DNA of 64,000 nt from Alloalcanivorax profundimaris. Lineage in GTDB: Bacteria > Pseudomonadota > Gammaproteobacteria > Pseudomonadales > Alcanivoracaceae. Positions within the stretch are counted from its first letter, which is position 1. Each line of letters starts with the position of its first letter. The stretch lies in NCBI RefSeq assembly GCF_015265435.1, contig NZ_JABJWH010000015.1:38779-102778 (forward strand), written 5' to 3'. The notes beneath the pieces were generated by a model. The model was not told the DNA's origin. It saw only the letters and a list, made by a program, of their open reading frames with translations, and searched no databases. A program made the translations under genes and the position numbers. Shown piece after piece: positions 34,441 through 42,741 of the stretch.

Positions 34441-35625
34441 ATGGCGAATCAGGCCGCGTTTAATTGGGAAAGCCCCCTGCTGCTGGACCAGCAGCTCACC
34501 GAGGACGAGCGCATGGTGGCGGATTCCGCCCGCCAGTACTGCCAGGACAAGCTGGCTCCCCGCGTTCTGGACGCCTTCCGCAACGAACAGACCGACCCGG
34601 CCATCTTCCGCGAGATGGGCGAGCTGGGCCTGCTCGGCGCCACCATTCCGGAAGCCTACGGCGGCGCCGGCATGAACTACGTCTGCTACGGCCTGATCGC
34701 CCGGGAAGTGGAGCGCGTGGATTCCGGTTACCGCTCCATGATGAGCGTGCAGTCCTCCCTGGTGATGGTGCCGATCAATGAATTCGGCTCCGAAGAGCAG
34801 AAACAGAAGTATCTGCCCAAGCTGGCCAGCGGCGAGTGGATCGGCTGCTTCGGCCTGACCGAGCCGGACCACGGCTCCGACCCGGGCAGCATGGCCACCC
34901 GCGCCAAGAAAGTGGACGGCGGTTACCGCCTCACCGGCGCCAAGATGTGGATCACCAACAGCCCGATCGCCGACGTGTTCGTGGTGTGGGGCAAGACCGA
35001 GGACGGCAAGATCCGCGGCTTCATCCTGGAGAAAGGCTGGGAAGGCCTGTCCGCGCCGGCGATCCACGGCAAGGTCGGCCTGCGCGCCTCCATCACCGGT
35101 GAAATCGTCATGGACAACGTGTTCGTGCCGGAAGAGAACATGTTCCCGGAAGTGACCGGCCTGCGCGGCCCGTTCACCTGCCTGAACTCCGCCCGTTACG
35201 GCATCGCCTGGGGCGCCCTGGGTGCCGCCGAGTTCTGCTGGCACACCGCCCGCCAGTACACCCTGGACCGCAAGCAGTTCGGCCGCCCGCTGGCCGCCAA
35301 CCAGCTGATCCAGAAGAAGCTGGCCGACATGCAGACCGAAATCACTCTGGGCCTGCAGGGCTGCCTGCGCCTGGGCCGCATGAAGGACGAAGGCACCGCG
35401 GCGGTGGAAATCACCTCCATCATGAAGCGCAACTCCTGCGGCAAGTCCCTGGACATCGCCCGCATGGCCCGCGACATGATGGGCGGCAACGGCATCTCCG
35501 ATGAGTTCGGCGTGGCCCGCCACCTGGTGAACCTGGAAGTGGTCAACACCTACGAAGGCACCCACGACGTGCACGCGCTGATCCTGGGCCGCGCCCAGAC
35601 CGGCCTGCAAGCCTTCGCCAACTAA
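34441..35625 (+). CDS. gcdH: Glutaryl-CoA dehydrogenase, 394 aa
   Basis: This FAD-dependent acyl-CoA dehydrogenase oxidises and decarboxylates glutaryl-CoA to crotonyl-CoA, the last committed step of lysine (via glutarate), tryptophan and pimelate degradation. The diagnostic stretch [13 protein letters not shown] carries Arg98, which binds the substrate's distal carboxylate. The catalytic base is Glu372 in [11 protein letters not shown]-site motifs such as [17 protein letters not shown] and [14 protein letters not shown] are also present. ATG 34441 has AGGTGGTGA upstream. It is followed 18 bases later by the CoA-transferase gene gcdG. The same pair with a divergent LysR gene is a known module. 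Confidence 0.96.
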   Translation: MANQAAFNWESPLLLDQQLTEDERMVADSARQYCQDKLAPRVLDAFRNEQTDPAIFREMGELGLLGATIPEAYGGAGMNYVCYGLIAREVERVDSGYRSMMSVQSSLVMVPINEFGSEEQKQKYLPKLASGEWIGCFGLTEPDHGSDPGSMATRAKKVDGGYRLTGAKMWITNSPIADVFVVWGKTEDGKIRGFILEKGWEGLSAPAIHGKVGLRASITGEIVMDNVFVPEENMFPEVTGLRGPFTCLNSARYGIAWGALGAAEFCWHTARQYTLDRKQFGRPLAANQLIQKKLADMQTEITLGLQGCLRLGRMKDEGTAAVEITSIMKRNSCGKSLDIARMARDMMGGNGISDEFGVARHLVNLEVVNTYEGTHDVHALILGRAQTGLQAFAN

Positions 35626-35643
35626 GCGCTTCGGAGAAGTCTG

Positions 35644-36870
35644 ATGTCCGGAGCATTGTCCCACCTGCGCGTGCTGGATCTGTCCCGCGTTCTGGCCGGC
35701 CCCTGGGCCGGCCAGATCCTGGGCGACCTGGGCGCCCGGGTGATCAAGGTGGAACGGCCCGGCCGCGGGGACGATACCCGTGGCTGGGGCCCGCCCTACC
35801 TGAAGGATGGCGACGGCGGTGATACCGACCAGGCCGCCTACTACCTGACCGCCAACCGCAACAAGGAATCCGTGGCCATCGACATCACCCGGCCGGAAGG
35901 CCAGGAGCTGGTGCGCAAGCTGGCGGCGGAATGCGACGTGGTGCTGGAGAACTTCAAGGTCGGCGGCCTCAAGCGCTACGGCCTGGATTACGACAGCCTG
36001 AAGGCGGTGAACCCGAAGCTGATCTATTGCTCGATCACCGGCTTCGGCCAGGACGGCCCCTACGCCACCCGCGCCGGTTACGATTTCCTGATCCAGGGCA
36101 TGGGCGGGCTGATGAGCCTTACCGGCCACGCCGAGGGCGAGCCCGGTGCCGGGCCGATGAAAGTGGGCGTGGCGCTCACCGACATCACCACCGGCCTGTA
36201 CGCCACCATCGCGGTGCTGGCGGCCCTGTCCCATCGGGACCGCACCGGCGAGGGGCAGCACCTGGACATGGCGCTGTTCGACGTGCAGATGGCCTGCCTG
36301 GCCAACCAGGCGATGAATTACCTGACCACCGGTCAGTCGCCGCGCCGGTTCGGCAACGCCCACCCGAACATCGTGCCCTACCAGGATTTCCCCACCGCCG
36401 ACGGCGACGTGATCCTGACCGTGGGCAACGACGACCAGTTCGCCCGCTTCTGCGAGGTGGCCGGTCACCCGGAATGGGCCCAGGACCCGCGCTTCGCCAC
36501 CAACCGCTCGCGGGTGGAGCATCGCGATGTGCTGGTGCCGTTGCTGCGCCAGACCACGGTGATGAAGACCACCGCCGAGTGGCTGGAGGCCCTGGAAGCG
36601 GTGGGCGTGCCCTGCGGCCCGGTGAACAACCTGGAGCAGGCGTTCGCCGATCCCCAGGCCCGGGCCCGTGGCCTGCGCCGGGAGATGGATCACCCCACCG
36701 CCGGCACCGTGCCCACCGTGGCCAGCCCGCTGCGCCTGTCGGCGACGCCGGCGGAATACCGCCTGCCGCCGCCGCTGCTCGGCGAGCACACCCGCGCGGT
36801 GCTCGGCGAAATGCTGGGCCTGGAGGGCGCGGACCTGGATACCCTATTCGCCGAGGGCGTGGTCGCCTGA
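35644..36870 (+). CDS. gcdG: Succinyl-CoA:glutarate CoA-transferase (class III), 408 aa
   Basis: This formyl-CoA-transferase-fold enzyme moves CoA from a donor, probably succinyl-CoA, to glutarate, making the substrate of GcdH. Class III markers visible are LRVLDLSRVLAGPWAGQILGDLGARVIKVE near the start, ENFKVGGLKRYGLDY, and the catalytic Asp180 in VGVALTDITTGLYA. It immediately follows gcdH, and a strong terminator closes the operon 70 bases after the stop codon. Other class III transferases share this fold, so the acceptor is assigned from context with gcdH and the LysR gene. Confidence 0.9.
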   Translation: MSGALSHLRVLDLSRVLAGPWAGQILGDLGARVIKVERPGRGDDTRGWGPPYLKDGDGGDTDQAAYYLTANRNKESVAIDITRPEGQELVRKLAAECDVVLENFKVGGLKRYGLDYDSLKAVNPKLIYCSITGFGQDGPYATRAGYDFLIQGMGGLMSLTGHAEGEPGAGPMKVGVALTDITTGLYATIAVLAALSHRDRTGEGQHLDMALFDVQMACLANQAMNYLTTGQSPRRFGNAHPNIVPYQDFPTADGDVILTVGNDDQFARFCEVAGHPEWAQDPRFATNRSRVEHRDVLVPLLRQTTVMKTTAEWLEALEAVGVPCGPVNNLEQAFADPQARARGLRREMDHPTAGTVPTVASPLRLSATPAEYRLPPPLLGEHTRAVLGEMLGLEGADLDTLFAEGVVA

Positions 36871-36939
36871 GGCAGAATCCGCGCGGCCTTCGATCTCGGG
36901 CCGCGCTGCGCTGACAGCTGAGATCTCTGCCTTGACTTG

Positions 36940-36973
36940 GCCGCTCCGGTCCCCTCCGGAGCGGCTTTTTTTT
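36940..36973 (+). terminator. Intrinsic terminator of the gcdH-gcdG operon
   Basis: A perfect 10-bp stem, GCCGCTCCGG / CCGGAGCGGC, with a TCCCCT loop is followed by eight T. Confidence 0.92.
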
Positions 36974-36978
36974 GGTTC

Positions 36979-37001
36979 ATCGCGGCTAAAGCCGCTCCTA
37001 C
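36979..37001. repeat. Single REP unit
   Basis: ATCGCGGCTAAAGCCGCTCCTAC is one REP unit of the same family, lying just after the gcd terminator and before the long palindromic repeat. Together with these it fills the 416-base gap between gcdG and the AraC gene. Confidence 0.8.
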
Positions 37002-37027
37002 CGCGCAATTTAACCGCCAACGCAATG

Positions 37028-37264
37028 CTACAAAGCCGCGCGAGACGCCACCTCGTAGCCTGTCGTCGTGTGCCCCCTTCCGGGACCCTGTCAAACAGGA
37101 TGTTTGACCGGGAGCCCCCATGGGTGAGGCAAGCGTGTTGCGAAGCACTGCTTCGCGCGCCGCCGAACGCCGCCCATCTGTGATGGGTGGCCGGACCCGC
37201 TTGCGGGGGTTCACGGCGTTCCCGGAAGGGGGCACACGACGACAGGCGGCCCCAATGGAGGGTT
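37028..37264. repeat. Long structured palindromic repeat, copy 2, with an internal insert
   Basis: Perfect 27-bp arms lie at 37059-37085 and 37220-37246 (CCTGTCGTCGTGTGCCCCC... and its complement). The inner hairpin GTCAAACA-GGA-TGTTTGAC is at 37090-37108. Relative to copy 1 it is in the opposite orientation and carries about 85 extra bases between the inner hairpin and the right arm. The insert is bounded by GCAAGCG (37129-37135) and CGCTTGC (37198-37204) and contains two more hairpins. Conserved flanks lie at both ends. It separates convergent gcdG and the AraC gene. Confidence 0.9.
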
Positions 37265-37286
37265 GGGATCCTGTTCCTCGTCGCGG

Positions 37287-38315
37287 CTACGAGCCCAACC
37301 TCCGGTATTTCGCCGGGGTCTGGCCGGTCCAGCGCTGGAAGGCGCGGATGAAGGCCGCCGTTTCGCTGTAGCCGAGCCGGTCGGCGATGCGCTCCACGCT
37401 CAGCGACGAATCCCCCAGCAGGGCGCGGGCCTTGCCCAGCCGCACGTCATCGAGAATTTTCTGGAAGCTGCGCCCCTCCTCCCCCAGCCGGCGCCGGAAG
37501 CTGCGCTCCGGCAGGTCGAAGGTGGCGGCGGTACGGGCCGCGTCCGGGAAGTCGCCGAGAAACAGGTCCAGGTACGTGGCCACCCGGTCCGCCAGCCCTT
37601 CCGGGGCCCCGGCCCGACGCGCCAGCAGGGCGTCGCACTGGGAGCGGTACAGGTCCTGGGCGGCCTGATTATGGAACGGCAGCGGCGTGGCCAGGTCCCG
37701 GTTGCGGATGGTGGCCTGGGCCCAGGGCTGGTCGAAGCGGATCGGCGCCCGGAAATATTCCTCATAGAAAGCCGTGTCCCGGGGTTCCGGGTAGGGCAGC
37801 CAGATTTCCCGGGGCGCCAGATCCAGGCCCAGCTGGGTCTGCAGGTCGTTGACCAGGCGAAAGGTGCCGGTCATGTCCCGGTCGATGAGCATGCGCCGCA
37901 CCGAGGCGGGCAGGGCGATGGGCTTGAGAATCAGCGCCGTGTCCTCCTCGCCGGGCACCAGGGACAGCTCGCCGTACAGATAGGTGAGCGCCTGGTAGCG
38001 CACCCCCAGTTGGAAGCCCTCGAAGGCGGTGCGGCTGGTCATCAGCAGCATGGTCAGTGGGCCGTAGCCGGCCAGCCCGAATCGCTGGCCCATCTCGAAG
38101 CCGAACGCCGGGTCGCCGGCCAGGGGCAGCAGCTCCGTGAGCACCGCCAGTTCCCGGTCGCGCTCGATCTCGCCGTTGGGGTCCAGGCGCGCCGGGTCCA
38201 GCCCGTGGCGGGCCAGCACCGGGTCGCACGCCACCCCACGCTGGCGGAGCAGGTCCACGGTGTACATCAGGGCAAGGATGGAGCGTTGCGACATGGCATT
38301 GGCCGGAATGATCAA
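37287..38315 (-). CDS. AraC-family transcriptional regulator, 342 aa
   Basis: The N-terminal ligand domain is of the arabinose-binding-like type found in OruR/ArgR-like and hydrocarbon-pathway regulators (TMLLMTSRTAFEGFQLGVRYQALTYL). The C-terminal double helix-turn-helix is residues about 235-338, with ARALLGDSSLSVERIADRLGYSETAAFIRAFQRWTGQTPAKYRR. It is divergent from the BVMO-like gene with 112 bp between, so it may regulate that gene; this is inference. ATG 38315 has GGAAATTG upstream, and an in-frame ATG at 38294 (MSQRSILALMY) is an equally reasonable start. Confidence 0.88.
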   Translation of the reverse strand: MIIPANAMSQRSILALMYTVDLLRQRGVACDPVLARHGLDPARLDPNGEIERDRELAVLTELLPLAGDPAFGFEMGQRFGLAGYGPLTMLLMTSRTAFEGFQLGVRYQALTYLYGELSLVPGEEDTALILKPIALPASVRRMLIDRDMTGTFRLVNDLQTQLGLDLAPREIWLPYPEPRDTAFYEEYFRAPIRFDQPWAQATIRNRDLATPLPFHNQAAQDLYRSQCDALLARRAGAPEGLADRVATYLDLFLGDFPDAARTAATFDLPERSFRRRLGEEGRSFQKILDDVRLGKARALLGDSSLSVERIADRLGYSETAAFIRAFQRWTGQTPAKYRRLGS

Positions 38316-38427
38316 TTTCCGGGTCAGCCTAACAGCTTTCTTCCGCCCCCCGCCAAGTTAGGGTAGACCCATCGAAAAGGCGCCCGGGCCAACCGGGCCA
38401 GCGCCACCCGTGAACAGGGAGAACAAT

Positions 38428-39957
38428 ATGAACAGTCGAGTGAACCCGCGAAACCGGGCCGTGAAGGTCGCCATCGTTGGTGGCGGTTTCGGCGGCCTGT
38501 GCATGGCCATCAAGCTGCGCGAAGCCGGCATCGAGGACTTCGTGGTGCTGGAGAAGGCCGGCGAACTGGGCGGCACCTGGCGCGAGAACACCTACCCGGG
38601 CTGCGCTTGCGACGTCCAGTCGCACCTGTATTCCTACTCCTTCGAGGGCAACCCGGACTGGTCCGCCCGCTACAGCGGCTGGCGGGAAATCCAGGACTAC
38701 ATCCTGGCCACCGCCGGCAAGCATGGCATTCACGAACGCACCCGCTTCCACGCCGAGGTCATCGGCGCCCACTACGACGAAGCCCGCGCCCGCTGGACCC
38801 TGGATCTCACCGACGGCGACCAGGTGGAATGCCAGCACTGGGTGCTGGCCAGTGGCCCCCTGCACGTGCCGCAAATCCCGAACTTCCCCGGCCTGGAGCG
38901 ATTCCAGGGCAAGGTGTTCCACTCTTCCCAGTGGGACCACGACTACGATCTGAGCGGCAAGAAAGTGGTGTCCGTGGGCACCGGCGCCAGCGCCATCCAG
39001 TATGTGCCACAAATTGCTCCGGAGGTGGAGCGGCTTACCGTGGTGCAGCGTACCCCGGGCTGGATCATCCCCCGCGACGAACGCCGCTACAGCGCTTTAA
39101 GCAAGCGTCTGTTCCGGCGCTTCCCGGCGCTGCGCAAGCTGCACCGGGCGCGGCTCTACTGGAGCAACGAGTCCCGGGTGCTGCCGATCTTTCACCCGCG
39201 CCTGGCCATGTTGCTGGAGAAGGGCGTCAAGCAGTTCATCCGCCTGCAGGTGAAGGACAAGGACACCGCCCGTCGCCTCACCCCCAGCTACACCCTGGGC
39301 TGCAAGCGCATCATGATCTCCAACCGTTACTACCCCACCTTCAACCGGGACAACGTGGAGCTGGTCACCGAAGGCGTGAAGGAGGTGCGTGAACACAGCA
39401 TCGTGTTCAGTGACGGCAGCGAGCGCGAGATGGACTGCCTGGTGCTGGGCACCGGCTTCGTGGTGGACCCGCGTATCTACATGCAGGGCTTCCCCATCGT
39501 CGGCCGGGGCGGGCGCACCCTCCAGGAGGACTGGAAGGAGGCCTCCGAGGCGTATCTGGGCATCACCGTGGCCGGTTACCCGAACCTGTTCCAGATGGTG
39601 GGCCCGAACACTGGCCTGGGGCACAACTCCATCGTCTTCATGATCGAGTGCCAGGCCCGTTACATCGTCGACGCCATCGAGAAGGCCGACGCCAAGGGCG
39701 TGGACGCCCTGGACGTGAAGCGCTCCGAAATGGACGCCTTCAACGAGAAGCTGCAGAAGGACGTGGCCGGCACCGTCTGGCAACAGGGCGGCTGCAGCAG
39801 CTGGTACCAGCAGGCGGACGGCAAGAACGTGGCGATCTGGCCGTACTCCACCTGGCGCTACTGGCTCAAGACCCGCCAGGTGGACGACGGCAAGTACCAT
39901 TGGGAAAAAGCCGCGCGGCCCGTCACCCCCACTGCCGCCATCCCCACCAATACGTAG
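38428..39957 (+). CDS. Flavin-dependent monooxygenase, type I Baeyer-Villiger-like, 509 aa
   Basis: This FAD/NADPH enzyme probably inserts oxygen into ketones or hydroxylates lipophilic substrates. The FAD Rossmann motif is GGGFGG (18-23). The type I BVMO fingerprint FxGxxxHxxxW(P/D) is present as F159-Q-G-K-V-F-H165-S-S-Q-W169-D. A second Rossmann site, VSVGTGASA (about 184-192), binds NADP. ATG 38428 with GGGAGAAC upstream is preferred over an in-frame GTG at 38410. The stop codon TAG (39955-39957) is the GTAG head of a REP unit, so the C-terminus was probably set by repeat insertion. It is divergent from an AraC regulator. The substrate is unknown. Confidence 0.88.
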   Translation: MNSRVNPRNRAVKVAIVGGGFGGLCMAIKLREAGIEDFVVLEKAGELGGTWRENTYPGCACDVQSHLYSYSFEGNPDWSARYSGWREIQDYILATAGKHGIHERTRFHAEVIGAHYDEARARWTLDLTDGDQVECQHWVLASGPLHVPQIPNFPGLERFQGKVFHSSQWDHDYDLSGKKVVSVGTGASAIQYVPQIAPEVERLTVVQRTPGWIIPRDERRYSALSKRLFRRFPALRKLHRARLYWSNESRVLPIFHPRLAMLLEKGVKQFIRLQVKDKDTARRLTPSYTLGCKRIMISNRYYPTFNRDNVELVTEGVKEVREHSIVFSDGSEREMDCLVLGTGFVVDPRIYMQGFPIVGRGGRTLQEDWKEASEAYLGITVAGYPNLFQMVGPNTGLGHNSIVFMIECQARYIVDAIEKADAKGVDALDVKRSEMDAFNEKLQKDVAGTVWQQGGCSSWYQQADGKNVAIWPYSTWRYWLKTRQVDDGKYHWEKAARPVTPTAAIPTNT

Positions 39958-40018
39958 GAGCGGCTGGGCCCCGCGCCAGGGGCCGGCGGCTTGGGTTCTT
40001 TTCGCGATCCGGTTAGGC
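39954..40018. repeat. Degenerate REP unit overlapping the monooxygenase stop codon
   Basis: GTAGGAGCGGCTGGGCC begins inside the monooxygenase stop codon; the partner tail (TTCGCGATCC) is about 40 bases on. The middle, CCCCGCGCCAGGGG, is a separate palindrome. The unit is more decayed than the others. Confidence 0.55.
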
Positions 40019-40043
40019 TTAGGCTCCACGCTCAGGAGCGCCC

Positions 40044-40592
40044 ATGGACGACCGCAAACCGGAGATCATCGACACCCGCCTGATCGCCAGAAGCCGCCTG
40101 TTCGGCATCGAGGAAATGCACCTGCGTTTCAGCAACGGCGAGGAGCGCACCTACGAGCGCTTGCGCACGCCGCCCATTGCTGGCGTCATGTGCGTGCCCT
40201 TGCTGGACCGCGACACCGTGGTGCTGATCCGCGAGTACGGCGCCGGCGTCGAGGACTATCAGATCACCCTGCCCAAGGGCGCCTACGAGCACGGTGAGGA
40301 CTGGCGCGACGCCGCCAACCGTGAACTCAAGGAAGAGGCCGGCTACGGTGCCCGCAAGCTCACCCTGCTCAAGCGCATGACGCTTTCCCCCGGCTACATG
40401 GGCCACGCCATCACCGTGGCCCTGGGCGAGGACCTCTACGAGGAAAAACTACCCGGCGACGAGCCGGAACCCCTGGAAGTGATCACCTGGAAACTGTCCG
40501 ACCTGGACCGCCTGCTGGAACGCGAGGATGTCACCGAGGCGCGGGTGATCGCCGCTCTGCTCATGACCCGACGGATACTGGAAACCCGCTAA
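40044..40592 (+). CDS. nudE: ADP compounds hydrolase NudE, 182 aa
   Basis: This Nudix pyrophosphatase hydrolyses ADP-ribose, NADH, Ap3A and related ADP compounds. The Nudix box runs from Gly79 to about Gly102 (GAYEHGEDWRDAANRELKEEAGYG), with Glu85 and the REL-EE core at 93-98. The N-terminal IIDTRLIARSRLFGIEEMHLRFSNG and GDEPEPL near residue 140 are NudE-specific. The stop codon overlaps the cysQ start (TAATG), so the pair is translationally coupled, as in many gammaproteobacteria. Confidence 0.95.
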   Translation: MDDRKPEIIDTRLIARSRLFGIEEMHLRFSNGEERTYERLRTPPIAGVMCVPLLDRDTVVLIREYGAGVEDYQITLPKGAYEHGEDWRDAANRELKEEAGYGARKLTLLKRMTLSPGYMGHAITVALGEDLYEEKLPGDEPEPLEVITWKLSDLDRLLEREDVTEARVIAALLMTRRILETR

Positions 40593-41410
40593 TGACCGAC
40601 CTGCACGCCCTGTTGGAACCCGTGGCCCGCATCGCCGCGGACGCCGGCGCCGCCATCCTGGAAATCTATAACCGCGGCGACGTGGACGTGGACCGCAAGG
40701 ACGACGACAGCCCGATCACCGCCGCCGACCGCGCCGCCCACGAACTGATCGTCGCCCGGCTCGCGGAACTGACCCCGGAGATTCCGGTGTTCTCCGAGGA
40801 ATCCGGCGGCATCGACTACGCCGATCGCAAGGACTGGCCACGCTTCTGGCTGGTGGACCCCCTGGATGGCACCAAGGAATTCATCAAGCGCAACGGCGAG
40901 TTCACCGTCAACATCGCCCTGGTGGAAGGCGACCGGCCGGTGCTGGGCGTGGTTCAGGTGCCGGTGCTCGATGTTTGCTATCTGGGCGGCGAAGGCCTGG
41001 GCGCCTTCAAGGAAGAGAACGGCCAGCGCCGGGCCATCCAGTGCCGGGAGCGGGACCTGCCGATCATCATGGTGGCCAGCCGCAGCCACGGCGGTGGCAC
41101 GCAAATGGACGTTCTGGAAGCCCTGATTCAGCAACGCCTGGGCGCGGTGGAGAAAACCTCCATGGGCTCGTCGCTGAAGCTGTGCCTGGTGGCGGAAGGC
41201 AAGGCGGACATCTACCCGCGCCTGGCGCCCACCAGCGAATGGGACACCGCCGCCGCCCACGCCGTGGTGAGTGCCGCCGGCGGCGAAGTGGTGAACACCG
41301 ACTTCGACCCGCTGGTTTACAACAAGGAAGATATCCTCAACCCGCACTTCCTGGTGTTCGGCCAGCCCGCCGACGACTGGCGCTTCATTCATTCCGCCGT
41401 GGCGGAATAA
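40592..41410 (+). CDS. cysQ: 3'(2'),5'-bisphosphate nucleotidase CysQ, 272 aa
   Basis: This Mg2+-dependent, lithium-sensitive phosphatase of the inositol-monophosphatase fold removes the 3'-phosphate from PAP, the by-product of sulfate activation. Metal-site motifs are SEES (68-71, Glu69/Glu70), DPLDGTKEFIKR (89-100) and WDTAAAHAVVSAAGGEVV in the C-terminal third. It is coupled to nudE by a one-base overlap. A REP pair starts seven bases after the stop codon, in the junction with the convergent small membrane-protein gene. Confidence 0.95.
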   Translation: MTDLHALLEPVARIAADAGAAILEIYNRGDVDVDRKDDDSPITAADRAAHELIVARLAELTPEIPVFSEESGGIDYADRKDWPRFWLVDPLDGTKEFIKRNGEFTVNIALVEGDRPVLGVVQVPVLDVCYLGGEGLGAFKEENGQRRAIQCRERDLPIIMVASRSHGGGTQMDVLEALIQQRLGAVEKTSMGSSLKLCLVAEGKADIYPRLAPTSEWDTAAAHAVVSAAGGEVVNTDFDPLVYNKEDILNPHFLVFGQPADDWRFIHSAVAE

Positions 41411-41417
41411 AGGTCGG

Positions 41418-41486
41418 ATCGCGGCTCCTACAGCGGGATGATGCCGCTGTAGGAGCGGCCGGGCGGCGTTCCGCTTTAGCCGCGAT
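41418..41486. repeat. REP pair after cysQ
   Basis: A truncated unit ATCGCGGCTCCTAC (lacking the middle of the palindrome) is followed by a long-form unit GTAGGAGCGGCC...CCGCTTTAGCCGCGAT. The pair fills the convergent junction after cysQ. Confidence 0.8.
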
Positions 41487-41513
41487 CAAGGGATCAGACC
41501 GCTGCCAGGCCGT

Positions 41514-41780
41514 CTATCCCAGCCAGCTCGGCAACAACCCCATCAGCACCGGCTGCAACTGCAGGTTCAGCCAATACGCGCCCACCGCCACCATGGACAG
41601 CTGGACCATGGGCAGCATGATGCCCAGGGCCAGAACGTTCACTAATACCTTCTGACGAATCCGGCCGCTCCACAGCAACAGCGCCAGCGCGGTGAACACC
41701 GCCAGGGGCAACGCCAGAATTTCGTGCAAAGCGGGCGTGCTGGGCAACATCGGGGAAAGGTGGAGCGGCAACTCGAACAT
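41514..41780 (-). CDS. Small hypothetical membrane protein, 88 aa
   Basis: There are two hydrophobic segments (residues about 22-40, LALPLAVFTALALLLW, and 48-68, LALGIMLPMVQLSMVAVGAYWL) with a positively charged loop RIRQK between them, predicting both termini outside. I do not recognise the family. ATG 41780 lacks a strong ribosome site. An overlapping ATG at 41796 in another frame gives a less plausible, Pro/Ala-rich product. The 140-base region upstream to the Crp-like gene is AT-rich and could hold its promoter. The assignment rests on hydrophobicity and codon pattern only. Confidence 0.55.
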   Translation of the reverse strand: MFELPLHLSPMLPSTPALHEILALPLAVFTALALLLWSGRIRQKVLVNVLALGIMLPMVQLSMVAVGAYWLNLQLQPVLMGLLPSWLG

Positions 41781-41920
41781 GGGCTGTGGAGCTCATCGGT
41801 AGTAGGAAATTAATCCTACCGAGTATTGCCGCAACGCTGTGTGAATACTAAGAACTTCGTCACAGGTTTGATGTCAAAGTGCCATCAGTCGGTCTGCGCC
41901 GTTATTCTGGTACATACGTG

Positions 41921-42628
41921 CTAATACGGAGGCTGGTCCTGCTTGTCCAGATGGTCGCGCAGGGCCGCCGGATCCGGCACCGTCACCTGCCCGTAGCTGA
42001 AGGTGATCAGGCCCTCCGCTTCCAGGGTCTTGAGCACCCGGTGCACGCCCTGGCGGGTCATGCCCATCATGTTGGCGATGTGTTCCCGGGTCAGTTTGAA
42101 GGTCACCGGGCCGCTGGCGCGGCTGCCCGGGTCGTGCATGGCGGCCAGGAACAGCAGCCGGCGGCCCACCCGCGCGGGCATGTCGCGCAGGGCGTTGTCC
42201 TGAATAATGGAAATCGCCGACCACAGCCGCCGGCTGAGCATGTCCAGGGTGCGTGGATAGGCCTCCGGGTAGCGCGCCAGCAGTTCCCGGTAGGCCTGGC
42301 CGGGCACCTCCACCAGCTCGCCGTCGCTGTGGGCGGTGGCGCCGAACACCCTCGGCATGCCCGGCGAGAACACGGTGTCGCCGAACCAGGCGCCGGCCTC
42401 GAACAGGGTCAGCATGATGCCCCGGCCCTCGGCGCTGGTGGCGTCGATGCGCACGCTGCCGGCGCCCACCACGGACAGCGTGGACTGCACCTCGCCGCGC
42501 TCGTAGAGCACCTCGTTGGCGTGGAACGGCCGCACCCGCGCCGCCACCGCCGCTTCCGCCAGGGCCGCCTCCGGCAGGCCGGAGAGCAAGGAACAACCGC
42601 GCAGTACCTCAAGACGGTGATCGGACAT
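41921..42628 (-). CDS. Crp/Fnr-family transcriptional regulator, 235 aa
   Basis: An N-terminal cyclic-nucleotide-binding-like beta-roll (residues about 12-125, LYERGEVQSTLSVVGAGSVRIDATSAEGRGIMLTLFEAGAWFGD) is followed by a C-terminal winged helix with THEHIA-like LTREHIANMMGMTRQGVHRVLKTLEAEGLI (about 178-208). No cysteine cluster of the Fnr type is present, and the cAMP-phosphate motif is not intact, so the ligand is unknown. It is divergent from the HD protein gene across 113 bp and may regulate it. Confidence 0.9.
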   Translation of the reverse strand: MSDHRLEVLRGCSLLSGLPEAALAEAAVAARVRPFHANEVLYERGEVQSTLSVVGAGSVRIDATSAEGRGIMLTLFEAGAWFGDTVFSPGMPRVFGATAHSDGELVEVPGQAYRELLARYPEAYPRTLDMLSRRLWSAISIIQDNALRDMPARVGRRLLFLAAMHDPGSRASGPVTFKLTREHIANMMGMTRQGVHRVLKTLEAEGLITFSYGQVTVPDPAALRDHLDKQDQPPY

Positions 42629-42641
42629 AATTGTAAAGCCG

Positions 42642-42672
42642 TTGACAGTGTGGCCGCCGCCGGTTCTAGACT
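42642..42672 (+). promoter_or_regulatory. Candidate sigma-70 promoter of the HD protein gene
   Basis: TTGACA (42642-42647) is a consensus -35 element. TCTAGA at 42665 (17-base spacer) or TAGACT at 42667 (19-base spacer) could be the -10. It lies about 70 bases before the start codon, in the region shared with the divergent Crp-family gene. Confidence 0.45.
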
Positions 42673-42741
42673 GACCTCACGGCATCCGCCAGATACCAAT
42701 AACAGAGCCAGGGCCCGCCGGGCCCCAGCCAGGAGAGCATC

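Noticed and set aside
34336..36789. An 817-codon minus-strand frame opposite gcdH and gcdG
   Set aside because: Both plus-strand genes carry full catalytic motifs; the opposing frame is a shadow.
41494..41796. An alternative 100-codon frame over the small hypothetical membrane protein
   Set aside because: It has no membrane segment and a shadow-like composition; the 41514-41780 frame is more plausible, though not certain.
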